A stretch of DNA of 64,000 nucleotides from JASLEW01 sp035544875 (GTDB lineage Bacteria; Acidobacteriota; Thermoanaerobaculia; Multivoradales; UBA5704): assembly GCA_035544875.1 (NCBI GenBank), contig DASZZP010000083.1, positions 372,001-436,000 of the forward strand, given 5' to 3'. A program made the translations under genes and the position numbers. The notes below the pieces were generated by a model. It was not told where the DNA came from. It ran no database searches and saw only the letters and a list, made by a program, of their open reading frames with translations. This document shows, one piece after another, positions 1 through 9,562 of the stretch. Within the stretch, counting starts at the first letter, position 1. The number at the start of each line of letters is the position of its first letter.

Positions 1-1
1 C

Positions 2-346
2 GAGATCCCTTACGACTCCGAGGCGAGCGCCAAGTTCCTCGCCGACGCCGCGCTGCCGGCCCATCTCGCCGCCCTGCGCGACCGCTATGCTCAGCTCTCC
101 TCGTTCACCAAGGAGGACGTGGAGTCGGCGCTGCGGGCGGTCGCCGAGAAGCGCCAGATCAAGGCCGGGGTCCTCATCCACGCCACCCGCACCGCCCTTT
201 CCGGCGTCCAGGCGGGCCCGCCGCTCTTCGATCTGGTGGCCGCGATGGGGCGCGATGCGACGCTTCGCCACCTCGACAACTTCCTCGCCTTCCTGCGCAC
301 AGCCCAACCGGCCGCCGCGACGGCCGCGCCCGATCCCGCGCCCTGA
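2..346 (+). CDS. gltX: Glutamyl-tRNA synthetase, C-terminal part (cut by window edge)
   Basis: The frame open from base 2 encodes the last ~114 residues of a class I glutamyl-tRNA synthetase, which charges tRNA-Glu in the cytoplasm. What is visible is the C-terminal anticodon-binding helical region: a stretch around 'KAGVLIHATRTALSGVQAG' followed by 'PPLFDLVAAMGRDATLRHL' matches the conserved GluRS/GlnRS C-terminal segment in which a short loop precedes the final helices. An Ala/Pro-rich tail ends at the stop. The catalytic HIGH and KMSKS motifs lie outside the window. A tRNA-Gln gene follows about 110 bases downstream with its own promoter-like sequence, so the two need not be cotranscribed. 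A dual-specificity (Glu/Gln) enzyme cannot be excluded from this fragment. Confidence 0.85.
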   Translation, partial: EIPYDSEASAKFLADAALPAHLAALRDRYAQLSSFTKEDVESALRAVAEKRQIKAGVLIHATRTALSGVQAGPPLFDLVAAMGRDATLRHLDNFLAFLRTAQPAAATAAPDPAP

Positions 347-409
347 GCCGTCAGAGAAGACCCCGACAGCTGGCTTGGCTAGCCAGCCGCCGCAGCCGTC
401 GGCGGAGGG

Positions 410-438
410 TTGACCGCCCATCTCCGTTCCGCTAGGCT
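410..438 (+). promoter_or_regulatory. Sigma-70-like promoter of tRNA-Gln
   Basis: TTGACC at 410-415 and TAGGCT at 433-438 are separated by 17 bases. Transcription would start about ten bases before the mature tRNA 5' end at 454. The -35 matches consensus at five of six positions; the -10 is a GC-rich variant. Confidence 0.5.
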
Positions 439-453
439 CTGGCGCTGTCCTCC

Positions 454-527
454 TGGGAGGTCGTTCAATGGTAGGACATGCGGCTCTGGACCGCAGAATC
501 GGGGTTCGAGTCCCTGCCTCCCAGCCA
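454..527 (+). tRNA. tRNA-Gln (CUG)
   Basis: A full cloverleaf can be folded. The acceptor stem is TGGGAGG/CCTCCCA (454-460 with 517-523), the D-arm contains GTTC..GGAC, and the anticodon stem TGCGG/CCGCA holds loop CTCTGGA, giving anticodon CTG (glutamine, codon CAG). The T-arm is CGGGG-TTCGAGT-CCCTG. The discriminator G and CCA (524-527) are encoded. Confidence 0.95.
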
Positions 528-544
528 ATCGGCTTCCGGTCTCT

Positions 545-2359
545 TTACTCCCACTCGATCGTCGCCGGCGGCTTGTCGGTTACGTCCAGACAGACGAGGC
601 CGACTCCTCTCATGGCGGCCACGTCGGCGACCATTGCTTCCAGAATGTCGCCGGGCAGACGCGCGAAGTTGGCGGTCATGCCGTCGACCGAGTTGACGGG
701 GCGCAGCACGATCGTCTCGCCGGAGCCGAACGATATCGGAATCAAGACGACTGGGAACTGCCAGACGGAGTCGGTCAGTCCGCTGTCGCTCATCAACATC
801 CGCACGCGATGGTCGGCCTCGCGCAGGAGCTCCAACCGCGCGGCGGACAGAAAGGCCGGTGATACCCTGCCCTTGGCAAGCGGGGTCGCTTCGCCATTCA
901 GCGCCAGGATTACGCGGTTATAGGCCGTCGTCGCGTTGCACAGACTGCCGCTCAGTCTCTGGATGCGGTGGTAGTCTAGCGGACCCCGGACCGCGACGAC
1001 GCTCCTGTAGGTCCTGCCGTCTCCCTGAACACCGACGCTCCGCAGCGGCAAACGCACAGCCTCGAAATCGGCGAAGTCCTTGCTCAGCTCGATCGCTTCA
1101 GCACCCGCCTCGCTGCCCTCTGCGCAGCACAGACAGCGGATCGCCAGGCCAGGCCCAGGGAAGGGCCAACGATGAGTGAATCCTGCGTCGAGACCCAGCT
1201 CGCGGCCAATCTCGCGGACCTCATCCTTGTAGAACTCCACCAGCGGCTCGATCACTTGGCCCCGGTCTCTCAACTCGTTGATCTCCGCGCACCTGTTGTG
1301 ATGTGTCTTGATCAGTGCGGCCCGGCCATGCCCGCCGCCAGACTCGATCGTATCCGGGTAGATCGTCCCCTGGCCCAGGAGCCAACCGTCCTCGCCGATA
1401 CCATATTCCCGCATTGCCTCCGCTTGAACCTCGACGAAAAGACGGCCGATGAGCCGGCGCTTTTCTTCGGGGTCCACGACACCATGGAGAGCACCGAGAA
1501 ACCGCCGCGACTCATCGCGAACTCGCAACCGATCAGTCAGGCCGCGGCGCTCGAAATTCGCCAACAGCTCGGCAGTCTCACCCTTTCGCATGAGCCCTGT
1601 GTCCACATACAGGCCGAGCACTCGTTCCGCCGGCAGAGCCCCTGCGCAGAGGGCAAACGCAACGCTGGAATCGACCCCGCCGCTCACCAGGAAGAAGACC
1701 GACTTCCGTCCCACCCTTTGTCTGATCGCATCCTCGAGAGCGGGCACTCGCGCTGCAATGCTCTCGTCGGGCGTCAAGCCACATACGCCGACGCAGAAAT
1801 TGCGGAGCATTTCCAATCCGTGACTCGAATGCGTCACTTCTGGATGAAACTGAACGCCGAAGAATCTTCGTTCGAGATCCGCAAACGCGGCATTCTCGCA
1901 GCGCTCCGTCATTGCGAGCCGCACGAATCCAGCCGGAATCTCTCTGACCGAGTCCGAGTGACTCATCCATACGTTCTGACGGCGCGGAGTACTTTGAAAG
2001 ATAGTATCATGCGAGATCAGCGTGAGATCGCTCAGGCCGTACTCTCCCGCGCCTGGTTCGACCGTTCCACCCAGGTGTTGAGCAAGCAACTGGTGCCCAT
2101 AGCAGATACCCAGGACGGGTAGTTGAAGAGCCAGCAGCTCCGAGTCGATCGTTGGCGCGTCGTGCTCGTAGACGCTTCGCGGTCCCCCGGAAAGGATGAT
2201 GCCTGCATAGGACTGCAGGGACTCTGCCCGCACGTCCGGCGGGAGAATCTGCGAGTCAATGCGAAGGTCCCGGAGGCGGCGCGATATAAGATGGCAGTAT
2301 TGCCCTCCGAGATCGAGGATGGCAATTTGGCGCACCGTAGTTTGACCGTTCGTGTCCAT
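545..2359 (-). CDS. guaA: GMP synthase (glutamine-hydrolysing)
   Basis: Converts XMP, ATP and glutamine to GMP in the cytoplasm, the last step of guanine nucleotide synthesis. The 604-residue protein has a class I glutamine amidotransferase domain (about 10-190) with nucleophile Cys86 in GICYGHQ and the His172/Glu174 pair in FHPEV. It also has an ATP-pyrophosphatase domain with P-loop SGGVDSS (226-232) and the C-terminal dimerization domain ending in ATIEWE. The ATG at 2359 was chosen because the domain begins just after it; in-frame codons further upstream lie inside the preceding gene. That stop lies one base before this start, so the two genes should be translationally coupled. The dimerization part carries a Cys-rich insert (around RCLCCAEGSEAG) not usual in housekeeping GuaA, and base composition looks less GC-rich than neighbours. 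The enzyme assignment is secure; the idea of a transferred or paralogous guaA is inference. Confidence 0.95.
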   Translation of the reverse strand: MDTNGQTTVRQIAILDLGGQYCHLISRRLRDLRIDSQILPPDVRAESLQSYAGIILSGGPRSVYEHDAPTIDSELLALQLPVLGICYGHQLLAQHLGGTVEPGAGEYGLSDLTLISHDTIFQSTPRRQNVWMSHSDSVREIPAGFVRLAMTERCENAAFADLERRFFGVQFHPEVTHSSHGLEMLRNFCVGVCGLTPDESIAARVPALEDAIRQRVGRKSVFFLVSGGVDSSVAFALCAGALPAERVLGLYVDTGLMRKGETAELLANFERRGLTDRLRVRDESRRFLGALHGVVDPEEKRRLIGRLFVEVQAEAMREYGIGEDGWLLGQGTIYPDTIESGGGHGRAALIKTHHNRCAEINELRDRGQVIEPLVEFYKDEVREIGRELGLDAGFTHRWPFPGPGLAIRCLCCAEGSEAGAEAIELSKDFADFEAVRLPLRSVGVQGDGRTYRSVVAVRGPLDYHRIQRLSGSLCNATTAYNRVILALNGEATPLAKGRVSPAFLSAARLELLREADHRVRMLMSDSGLTDSVWQFPVVLIPISFGSGETIVLRPVNSVDGMTANFARLPGDILEAMVADVAAMRGVGLVCLDVTDKPPATIEWE

Positions 2360-2360
2360 C

Positions 2361-3287
2361 TCAGCCTCCATCTTCGAGCAGCGCTTCGGCCGTGCAGGCA
2401 TCGGTGATGACGACGTTGCAGAGCTTGTTCCTGATGGTCGCCCGCAGAGCGGGCAGCTTTTCGGCGCCACCAGCAACGGCGACGACCCGAGCGTCTTCGC
2501 GCGCCGAGAGATCCTGGAGTGTTTGCGCCGAAAAGAGAGAGCAGTCGGCGCCGGAAACCGACCGGCGGTCGATCGGATCGATCAGAGCACCGGCAGCATC
2601 AAAGAACACGTAGGCGAAGTCGCCGGCGGCGTGGCGGGCAAGAAGATTGCGAGTATGCTCGCTCCCAATGAGTTGAGCGAAGGGAGATCCGGCAACGAAC
2701 GGCGCACAGGAGCCAGCCACGAAATAGGTCGGTCGATCTCTAGGGGGAAGATCAGCGCGCCACAGGAGATCGAAGGAAGCTGCGGCTACCAATTGAGCCG
2801 TGGCCTTGGGGCTGTAGAGCAGCCAGAGCAGGGTCACCAGGGTATTTGGATGGACATGAAGGATTTGAGGATCGGTCTCGCGAAACCCCAGGGCAGAAAG
2901 AGAAGCGCGAACTGCCCGCGGCGACAGGTTGTGCACCATGCGCCACATCTGACGGCCGCCGCCGATCGCCACCATCGCATCGTCGCAGATCCGCCGATCG
3001 AGAAAGGCCGCGGCGCGTTGCCCCAGGACCTCTCGCAGCTCCCCTGCCGCTGCGGGAGCGCCGACCACATGAGCCTCGGCCAGGGCAAAGCGGCCGGCCA
3101 GGGTCCGCTCGATTTGTGAGGGTGGCCTCAGCGGCGTGAGGAGGCCCTCTCCGGTCCGGCAGCTCTCGGCAGCCTGGATCTCTTCCTGAAGCGCCCGGGC
3201 ACAGATCTGAGAGAGGTTCTTCTGGCCGCGCCATTTCTTGGCGGCCAGGTAGAGATCGTCCGGGATGGAGATGTTGAGCCGCGCCAT
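2361..3287 (-). CDS. Ribbon-helix-helix/SorC-like sugar-phosphate-sensing regulator
   Basis: Residues 1-45 (MARLNISIPDDLYLAAKKW...) form a CopG/MetJ-type ribbon-helix-helix DNA-binding segment. Residues ~65-308 resemble the SorC/DeoR sugar-binding effector domain, including the closing signature ARVVAVAGGAEKLPAL followed by VVITD..TAEALL. SorC-family regulators normally carry a helix-turn-helix, so an RHH head on this effector domain is unusual. The gene is followed after one base by guaA and diverges from a VapBC pair. The chosen ATG (3287) sits about 8 bases after a good -10 (CAGAAT), which suggests a leaderless mRNA; an alternative ATG at 3305 would precede the predicted transcription start. 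Known SorC domains bind phosphorylated sugars; sensing of a nucleotide-pathway sugar phosphate such as PRPP is only a hypothesis from the guaA linkage. Confidence 0.75.
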   Translation of the reverse strand: MARLNISIPDDLYLAAKKWRGQKNLSQICARALQEEIQAAESCRTGEGLLTPLRPPSQIERTLAGRFALAEAHVVGAPAAAGELREVLGQRAAAFLDRRICDDAMVAIGGGRQMWRMVHNLSPRAVRASLSALGFRETDPQILHVHPNTLVTLLWLLYSPKATAQLVAAASFDLLWRADLPPRDRPTYFVAGSCAPFVAGSPFAQLIGSEHTRNLLARHAAGDFAYVFFDAAGALIDPIDRRSVSGADCSLFSAQTLQDLSAREDARVVAVAGGAEKLPALRATIRNKLCNVVITDACTAEALLEDGG

Positions 3288-3295
3288 CGCGGATG

Positions 3296-3324
3296 ATTCT
3301 GCCAAAGATCATGCGCACAGTCAA
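3296..3324 (-). promoter_or_regulatory. Promoter of the RHH-SorC/guaA operon
   Basis: On the minus strand TTGACT (3324-3319) and CAGAAT (3301-3296) are separated by exactly 17 bases. One of the 12-bp direct repeats of the operator lies inside the spacer, so a bound regulator would block RNA polymerase. Confidence 0.55.
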
Positions 3325-3360
3325 GAATCATGCGCACAAGAGCTCGCGAGATTCTTGACT
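3308..3360. promoter_or_regulatory. Operator between divergent RHH-SorC/guaA and vapBC units
   Basis: Two perfect direct repeats ATCATGCGCACA lie at 3308-3319 and 3327-3338, offset by 19 bases. A perfect 11-bp inverted repeat, AGTCAAGAATC (3319-3329) and GATTCTTGACT (3350-3360), flanks a central CTCGCGAG palindrome. Each arm includes a TTGACT -35-like hexamer facing outward. RHH proteins typically bind short direct repeats, so the regulator at 2361-3287 and/or VapB are the likely ligands. Confidence 0.6.
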
Positions 3361-3392
3361 ATGGACCCGTAAATATGGGAAAGTGGGCCACC

Positions 3393-3644
3393 ATGAAGAC
3401 CACACTCGAAATCCCCGATGAGCTGTTCCGGCGGACGAAAGCGATCGCGGCGCTGCGGGGAGAGAGCCTCAAGGACTTCGTGACCGCGGCCCTGCGGGCG
3501 CACCTGGAGGAAGAGCCAGCCGAATCTCTGCCCAATCGCGGCTGGCGCAGCGTCTTCGGACGGGCTCGTCCTGAGGAAGTGGAGGAGATCGACCGGATCG
3601 TCTCCGAGGAGCTCGAGCGCATCGACCCGGACGCATGGCGGTGA
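3393..3644 (+). CDS. vapB: VapB-type antitoxin
   Basis: An 83-residue protein beginning MKTTLEIPDELFRRTKAIAA, the N-terminal beta-strand/helix pattern of VapB antitoxins (ribbon-helix-helix, 'type II TA antitoxin' class). The C-terminal half (WRSVFGRARPEEVEEIDRIV) is the expected toxin-wrapping tail. It overlaps the downstream PIN-domain gene by 10 bases, the classic vapBC arrangement. The ATG at 3393 was preferred over the in-frame ATG at 3330 because homology begins there and the upstream codons lie in the operator. By family knowledge it neutralises VapC and autorepresses the pair; the inverted repeat at 3319-3360 is a plausible site. Confidence 0.85.
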   Translation: MKTTLEIPDELFRRTKAIAALRGESLKDFVTAALRAHLEEEPAESLPNRGWRSVFGRARPEEVEEIDRIVSEELERIDPDAWR

Positions 3645-4018
3645 TCCTGGACACCAACGCCGTCTCGTCGCTGCTCGCCGGGGACCCGGCTCTCGGCGAC
3701 CTTCTGGCGGCCCGTCCGCGCCACCACCTGCCGGTGATGGTGATCGGCGAGTATCTCTTCGGACTCCTCCGGTCGCGTCACCGCGATCGTCTCGAGCTAC
3801 TCTTGGCGGCGCTCATCCGAGAGTCGATCGTCCTGGTCGTTGACGAGACCACGGCCGAGGTCTATTCCCGCGTCAGAGAGGAGCTCCGCGCCAAGGGCCG
3901 GCCGATTCCGGAGAACGACGTATGGATCGCCGCCCTGGCGCTGCAACATGAGCAACCGGTGGTCAGCCGCGACGACCACTTCGACCCGGTGCGAGGTCTT
4001 GTCCGCCTGAGATGGTAG
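3635..4018 (+). CDS. vapC: VapC-type PIN-domain ribonuclease toxin
   Basis: A 127-residue PIN domain of typical VapC length. The acidic metal-binding residues are present: Asp6 in ILDTNAV, Glu39 in VIGEYLFG, Asp95 in ENDVWIAA, and Asp113/Asp114/Asp117 in SRDDHFDP. VapC toxins are Mg2+-dependent RNases that cut tRNA or rRNA when freed from the antitoxin. The start overlaps the vapB 3' end by 10 bases, implying coupled translation. The active site looks intact, so the toxin is probably functional. Confidence 0.9.
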   Translation: MAVILDTNAVSSLLAGDPALGDLLAARPRHHLPVMVIGEYLFGLLRSRHRDRLELLLAALIRESIVLVVDETTAEVYSRVREELRAKGRPIPENDVWIAALALQHEQPVVSRDDHFDPVRGLVRLRW

Positions 4019-4061
4019 GTGACGGCAGGCGAAGGCCTGCCGTCCAGGGCCCGGCCGACGC

Positions 4062-4295
4062 TCAGCAGTCGCACTTCACCCGCGCGAGCGGCGGGGGAGC
4101 GGCTGGCTCGGCCGCGGTCACCACGGCATAGCCGTCCCGCTGCCACCAGTCCAGCCCGCCCAGCATCTCCTTGACCTGGAAGCCCAGCGCCGTGAGCTTC
4201 AAGGCGGCCTTGGTGGAGCCATTGCAGCCGATCCCGTCGCAGTAGGTGACGATGATCCCGGGCGGCATCGTGGGAGTCATCGTCGGCCACGCCAC
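4062..4295 (-). pseudogene. Rhodanese-domain remnant (C-terminal half only)
   Basis: The 77-residue reading frame corresponds to the second half of a rhodanese sulfurtransferase domain: IIVTYCDGIGCNGSTKAALKL carries the active-site Cys loop, followed by LGFQVKEMLGGLDWW. The N-terminal half of the fold (the strand leading to the conserved Asp and the GHIPGA-type motif) is absent, and a TAA stop lies just upstream of the likely GTG start. No other frame upstream supplies the missing part. It therefore looks like a decayed gene fragment lying between vapC and the TonB receptor; a functional mini-protein is less likely. Confidence 0.6.
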
Positions 4296-4454
4296 CCAGC
4301 GTTACGGCGCCTCCCGGCCTCGACCCGAGATCGCCGCCCGAGCGTGTCCGGCGCACCAGGGCGCCTGCTCCCGCGGGCGGCGAGTGGAGAGGGGCGCTGC
4401 TGCCCCCTCTCCGCTCTCGATCAGCCTGTGGACGCGCGCGCGCCGGTCCCGCGT

Positions 4455-7403
4455 CTAGAAGTCGTACCGCACGGCGACCTGGAAGGAGCGCGGGAACTGG
4501 GTGACGAAGTTGGGAACGCCGAAATTGGCGTTCGGGATCGGGCCGAGCCCGAAGGTGGTGTTGGCGCCGCCCACCGTGCGATTGGCGGCATTGGTGCAGT
4601 TGAAGCACTCGACGAGCGGCGTCAGCTGGCCGGGACCGATGGCGAACGACTTGTAGAGCCGCAGGTCGAGAGTGTAGAAGGCCGGATTACGGAAGCTGTT
4701 GCGGGCCAGGTGCTCTCCGGCGACGGTCGGGCGGTCGGTGAAGGTGAAGTCGCCGTTGAGGTCGGGGCCGGCGGCCGGGGTAAAGGGCAATCCCGTGTAG
4801 TAGTGAAAGGCGCTCGCCGCGCTGATTCCCCACAAGGGGCTCTGCCAGAGAGTGCGGAAAATGATTTTCCAGCGAATGTCCGTATCGGCGAAGGCGTAGT
4901 TGAGGTCGAGGTTGTTGACGTCCTCGGCCTGGATGCCGGCGAAGTTCCTCTCGTTGGAGTCGTTGTCGCGGTTGCGGGAGTAGGTGACGGCGGCGTAGGC
5001 GCTCCAGTTGTCGGCGTAGCGGCGGCGCAGGCTGGCGGTGGCGGCGCCGTAGTGCGAGCTGGCGTCCGAGACGTACTCGGTCACCGCGCCGTAGAACTTG
5101 TCGGGCCGGGTCCGGCTGTAGTGCGGCAGGAGGTTCGACGAGAGGGTGCCGTCGAGCTGGCGGTTGAGGTCGGTCAGGCGCTCGAGGTTCTTGTCCTGGG
5201 CGTAGGTGAGGTCGATGCCGGCGACCAGCTTCGGCACCACCTCCCGCTCCAGGCCCAGGGTCGCCCGATCGCTGTGGGGATTCTTGAAGTTCGAGGCGAC
5301 GGTGAACACGCCGGGCGCGGCGATCGTGGAGAGGTGCGAGAAATCGACCCGCGACACGCCGGTGGCGACGAAGGCGTTGCCCCAGCCGGGCGCGATCGGG
5401 TCGTTCGGCGGAGCGACCACGTTGCCATGCGAGTCGGTGATGGCATTGGTGGTGTACTGCGTGGCGCGGATGCCGTTCGAGGTGTTGGCCTGGGCCCAGA
5501 GCAGGGCCGGAGTGCGCGACCAGTAACGGCCGATCGAGACGCGCACGTCGGTCTGCGGATCCGGCGCCCAAGAGAGCCCCAGGCGCGGCGAATACTGATT
5601 GTTGGTGTTGGGGATCTTGCCGGTCAGGTTGAACGAGCCGTTCGGGTTGCGGTCGTTCGGATTGAGGATCGCGAAGCCGGGGTTCTGCAGCCGCTCCCAG
5701 CGCAGGCCCGCGGTCACCGTCAGGTTGGGACGCACATACCACTGGTCCTGCGCGAACAGGGCGGTCTCCTTCTGGCCGAAGGCGGCCTTGCCCGCCTGGT
5801 CGGCGGTCAAGCCGTTCAAGCCGCCGAACTGGCGGTACTGCGCCCATTTGCCCGCGATCAGGTCGGCCGGCGTGTTGAAGATGAAGACGCCCCGCCAGTT
5901 CCCTTTGAAAATCTGATCGATCGAAGTGTCGTTGTAGTCGAAGCCGCCCTTGACCACGTGCTCGCCGAAGAGCCAGCTGACGGTGTCGGCGGCCTCCTTG
6001 CGCTTGGCGGTCGAGGTGATCGGCAGGAAGCTCACCTCGCCGTAGAAAGCGCCGTTCGAGTTGACCTGGATCGCCGGCAGGTTGAGCCCCTTGTCGAGGC
6101 GCGGCGTGACCTCGGTGACGTAGTTGAGGTTGAAATCGTTGAGCAGGCTCGGTCCGAACTGGCCGGTATAGGAACCGACGTAGGACTTGGCGTCCATCTT
6201 CTCATTGCCGTTGCTGGTCGAGGCGTCGCTGGGGCTGTTGAAGGTCCCGTTCTGGCCGGTGTAGTTGGGAATGTTGGCGCGGAACAGCAGGCGCTGGCTG
6301 TCGGAGAGCTGGGCGTCGAGGCGCCCGAAGGCGACGTAACCGTTCTGCGTCTGGATGTAGTCGGAAGCGGAGGCGAGCGCCGGGTACTTGGCGAAGACCG
6401 CTGGATCGAGGACGCTCGAGTTGATCGGGATCGTGAGGTTCTGATTCTGGCGGTCGTAGGAGGCGAAGAAGAAGAGCTTGTCCTTCCAGATGGCGCCGCC
6501 CAGCGAGGCGCCGAACTGCTCTCTCTTCTGGTTGCGCGGTTTCCTGCCGTCGGCAAAGTTGGCGATCCAGCTCTGCGGCCGGTTGTAATAGAAGCCCGAG
6601 CCGTGCAGGCTGTTGGTGCCGCTCTTGGTGATCACGTTGATGAAGCCGCCGCCGGAGCGGCCGAACTCGACCGATCCGCCGTTGGTGATCAGGTTGAACT
6701 CCCTGATCGATTCCTGGGAGAGCGACAGCGGCGCCCGCCCCTCGGCGATCCCCACCGGTCCGCCGAAGAAGGCATTGTTGTAGTCGACGCCGTCGACCAT
6801 GATGCCGGTGTTGATGCCGCGCTCGCCGCCGATCGCGACGTTGTTGCGCTGGCCCTCGATCACGGTTTCAGGGGTCAGGATCGCGAGGTTGCGGAAGTCG
6901 CGGCCGGTGACCGGCAGGTTCTTGATCTGCTCGTTCTCGAGGGTGGTGGTGAAGGTGGTGTTGGTGGACTCGATCACCGGCGCCTCGCTGGTGACCGTGA
7001 TGCTCTCGGTCACCGACGCCGGGTGCAGCGTGAACTTCACCGTCGGCGCCGAGCCGATGGTCAGCCGCAGGTCCTTGATCTCGGCGGTGGCGAAGCCTTC
7101 CAGGGTGGCGGTGACGGTGTAGACGCCGCTGGGCAGGTCGAACAGCCGGTAGAAGCCCTTGGCGTCGGTGACCGCCGGCACCTTGAGGCCGGTCTCCTGG
7201 TTCAGGGCCTCGACGGTGACCCCGGGAAGGTCTCCGCCCTTGGCGTCGACCACCGTGCCGGAGATGCGGCTGGTGGTGACGTCGGTCTGGGCGGCGGCGG
7301 GCGGGGCCAGGAACAGGGTGGCGACGAGGGCGGCGAGCGCCGCCGCGGCGGCGGCGGCCGGAGCGCACAGACGGCGGCTCCGGCTCAGATGCAGGCGCAG
7401 CAT
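4455..7403 (-). CDS. TonB-dependent receptor with N-terminal carboxypeptidase-regulatory domain (Oar-like)
   Basis: A 982-residue outer-membrane receptor. Residues 1-36 form a signal peptide ending PPAAAQ. Residues ~42-130 are a carboxypeptidase-regulatory-like beta-sandwich (GTVVDAKGGDLPGVTVEAL...GFYRLFDLPSG). A plug domain follows (NLPVTGRDFRNLAILTPE to GGGFINVITKSGTNSLHG), then a long beta-barrel ending in VRYDF, the terminal-Phe signal for the BAM machinery. This architecture is abundant in Acidobacteriota and myxobacterial Oar proteins; substrates are probably oligosaccharides or peptides but cannot be read from sequence. The ATG at 7403 was chosen because AAAAGGAGG lies seven bases upstream; frames extending further lack a signal peptide at the start. 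It is transcribed divergently from purE, and no partner SusD-like gene is present. Confidence 0.93.
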   Translation of the reverse strand: MLRLHLSRSRRLCAPAAAAAAALAALVATLFLAPPAAAQTDVTTSRISGTVVDAKGGDLPGVTVEALNQETGLKVPAVTDAKGFYRLFDLPSGVYTVTATLEGFATAEIKDLRLTIGSAPTVKFTLHPASVTESITVTSEAPVIESTNTTFTTTLENEQIKNLPVTGRDFRNLAILTPETVIEGQRNNVAIGGERGINTGIMVDGVDYNNAFFGGPVGIAEGRAPLSLSQESIREFNLITNGGSVEFGRSGGGFINVITKSGTNSLHGSGFYYNRPQSWIANFADGRKPRNQKREQFGASLGGAIWKDKLFFFASYDRQNQNLTIPINSSVLDPAVFAKYPALASASDYIQTQNGYVAFGRLDAQLSDSQRLLFRANIPNYTGQNGTFNSPSDASTSNGNEKMDAKSYVGSYTGQFGPSLLNDFNLNYVTEVTPRLDKGLNLPAIQVNSNGAFYGEVSFLPITSTAKRKEAADTVSWLFGEHVVKGGFDYNDTSIDQIFKGNWRGVFIFNTPADLIAGKWAQYRQFGGLNGLTADQAGKAAFGQKETALFAQDQWYVRPNLTVTAGLRWERLQNPGFAILNPNDRNPNGSFNLTGKIPNTNNQYSPRLGLSWAPDPQTDVRVSIGRYWSRTPALLWAQANTSNGIRATQYTTNAITDSHGNVVAPPNDPIAPGWGNAFVATGVSRVDFSHLSTIAAPGVFTVASNFKNPHSDRATLGLEREVVPKLVAGIDLTYAQDKNLERLTDLNRQLDGTLSSNLLPHYSRTRPDKFYGAVTEYVSDASSHYGAATASLRRRYADNWSAYAAVTYSRNRDNDSNERNFAGIQAEDVNNLDLNYAFADTDIRWKIIFRTLWQSPLWGISAASAFHYYTGLPFTPAAGPDLNGDFTFTDRPTVAGEHLARNSFRNPAFYTLDLRLYKSFAIGPGQLTPLVECFNCTNAANRTVGGANTTFGLGPIPNANFGVPNFVTQFPRSFQVAVRYDF

Positions 7404-7531
7404 AGAGAACCTCCTTTTTAACGGACCAGAGCGCATTGAGAAGCTCGGGGCAATTCTAGTCGAGAATGGAGCGCGGCGCGAGGCGTCAACCGATGAACCC
7501 TGGGTGACGATGCGATGGCTGGGCCACGACA

Positions 7532-7585
7532 GAGATGACCGCGATGACCGCGATGATCGCCGTGGCCGCGACCGCCGCGATCCGC
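7532..7585. repeat. 9-bp-period tandem tract
   Basis: About six degenerate units of 9 bases run head to tail: GAGATGACC, GCGATGACC, GCGATGATC, GCCGTGGCC, GCGACCGCC, GCGATCCGC. The tract lies in the intergenic region between the TonB receptor and purE and resembles tracts at 21186 and 61092. Confidence 0.6.
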
Positions 7586-7678
7586 GGGGTGGCCCGGTTT
7601 CGCCCGCCGGCACTGTGCTAGTCTCGGGCCGCCGCGGCGGCGCCGCGCAGCTGCCGCGGCAGCCGGTCCCAGCCCCCC

Positions 7679-8173
<495 letters not shown>

Positions 8174-8266
8174 GCGCCCGGGTCGCTCGTGGCCGGGACC
8201 GGGCATCCGCGGTACCGGTGAAGCACGCGGTGTCGTTGATCACGTTGCGGTGTCGAGGAGTGAGCG

Positions 8267-9558
<1,292 letters not shown>

Positions 9559-9562
<4 letters not shown>

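Noticed and set aside
4344..7421. A 1025-codon open frame on the + strand antisense to the TonB receptor
   Set aside because: It is rich in Val/Gly/Arg/Glu with no motif or signal. Such frames arise on the opposite strand of GC-rich genes, and the receptor on the minus strand is unmistakable.
7532..7585. CRISPR array
   Set aside because: Units are 9 bases, contiguous and degenerate, with no spacers and no cas genes anywhere in the window.
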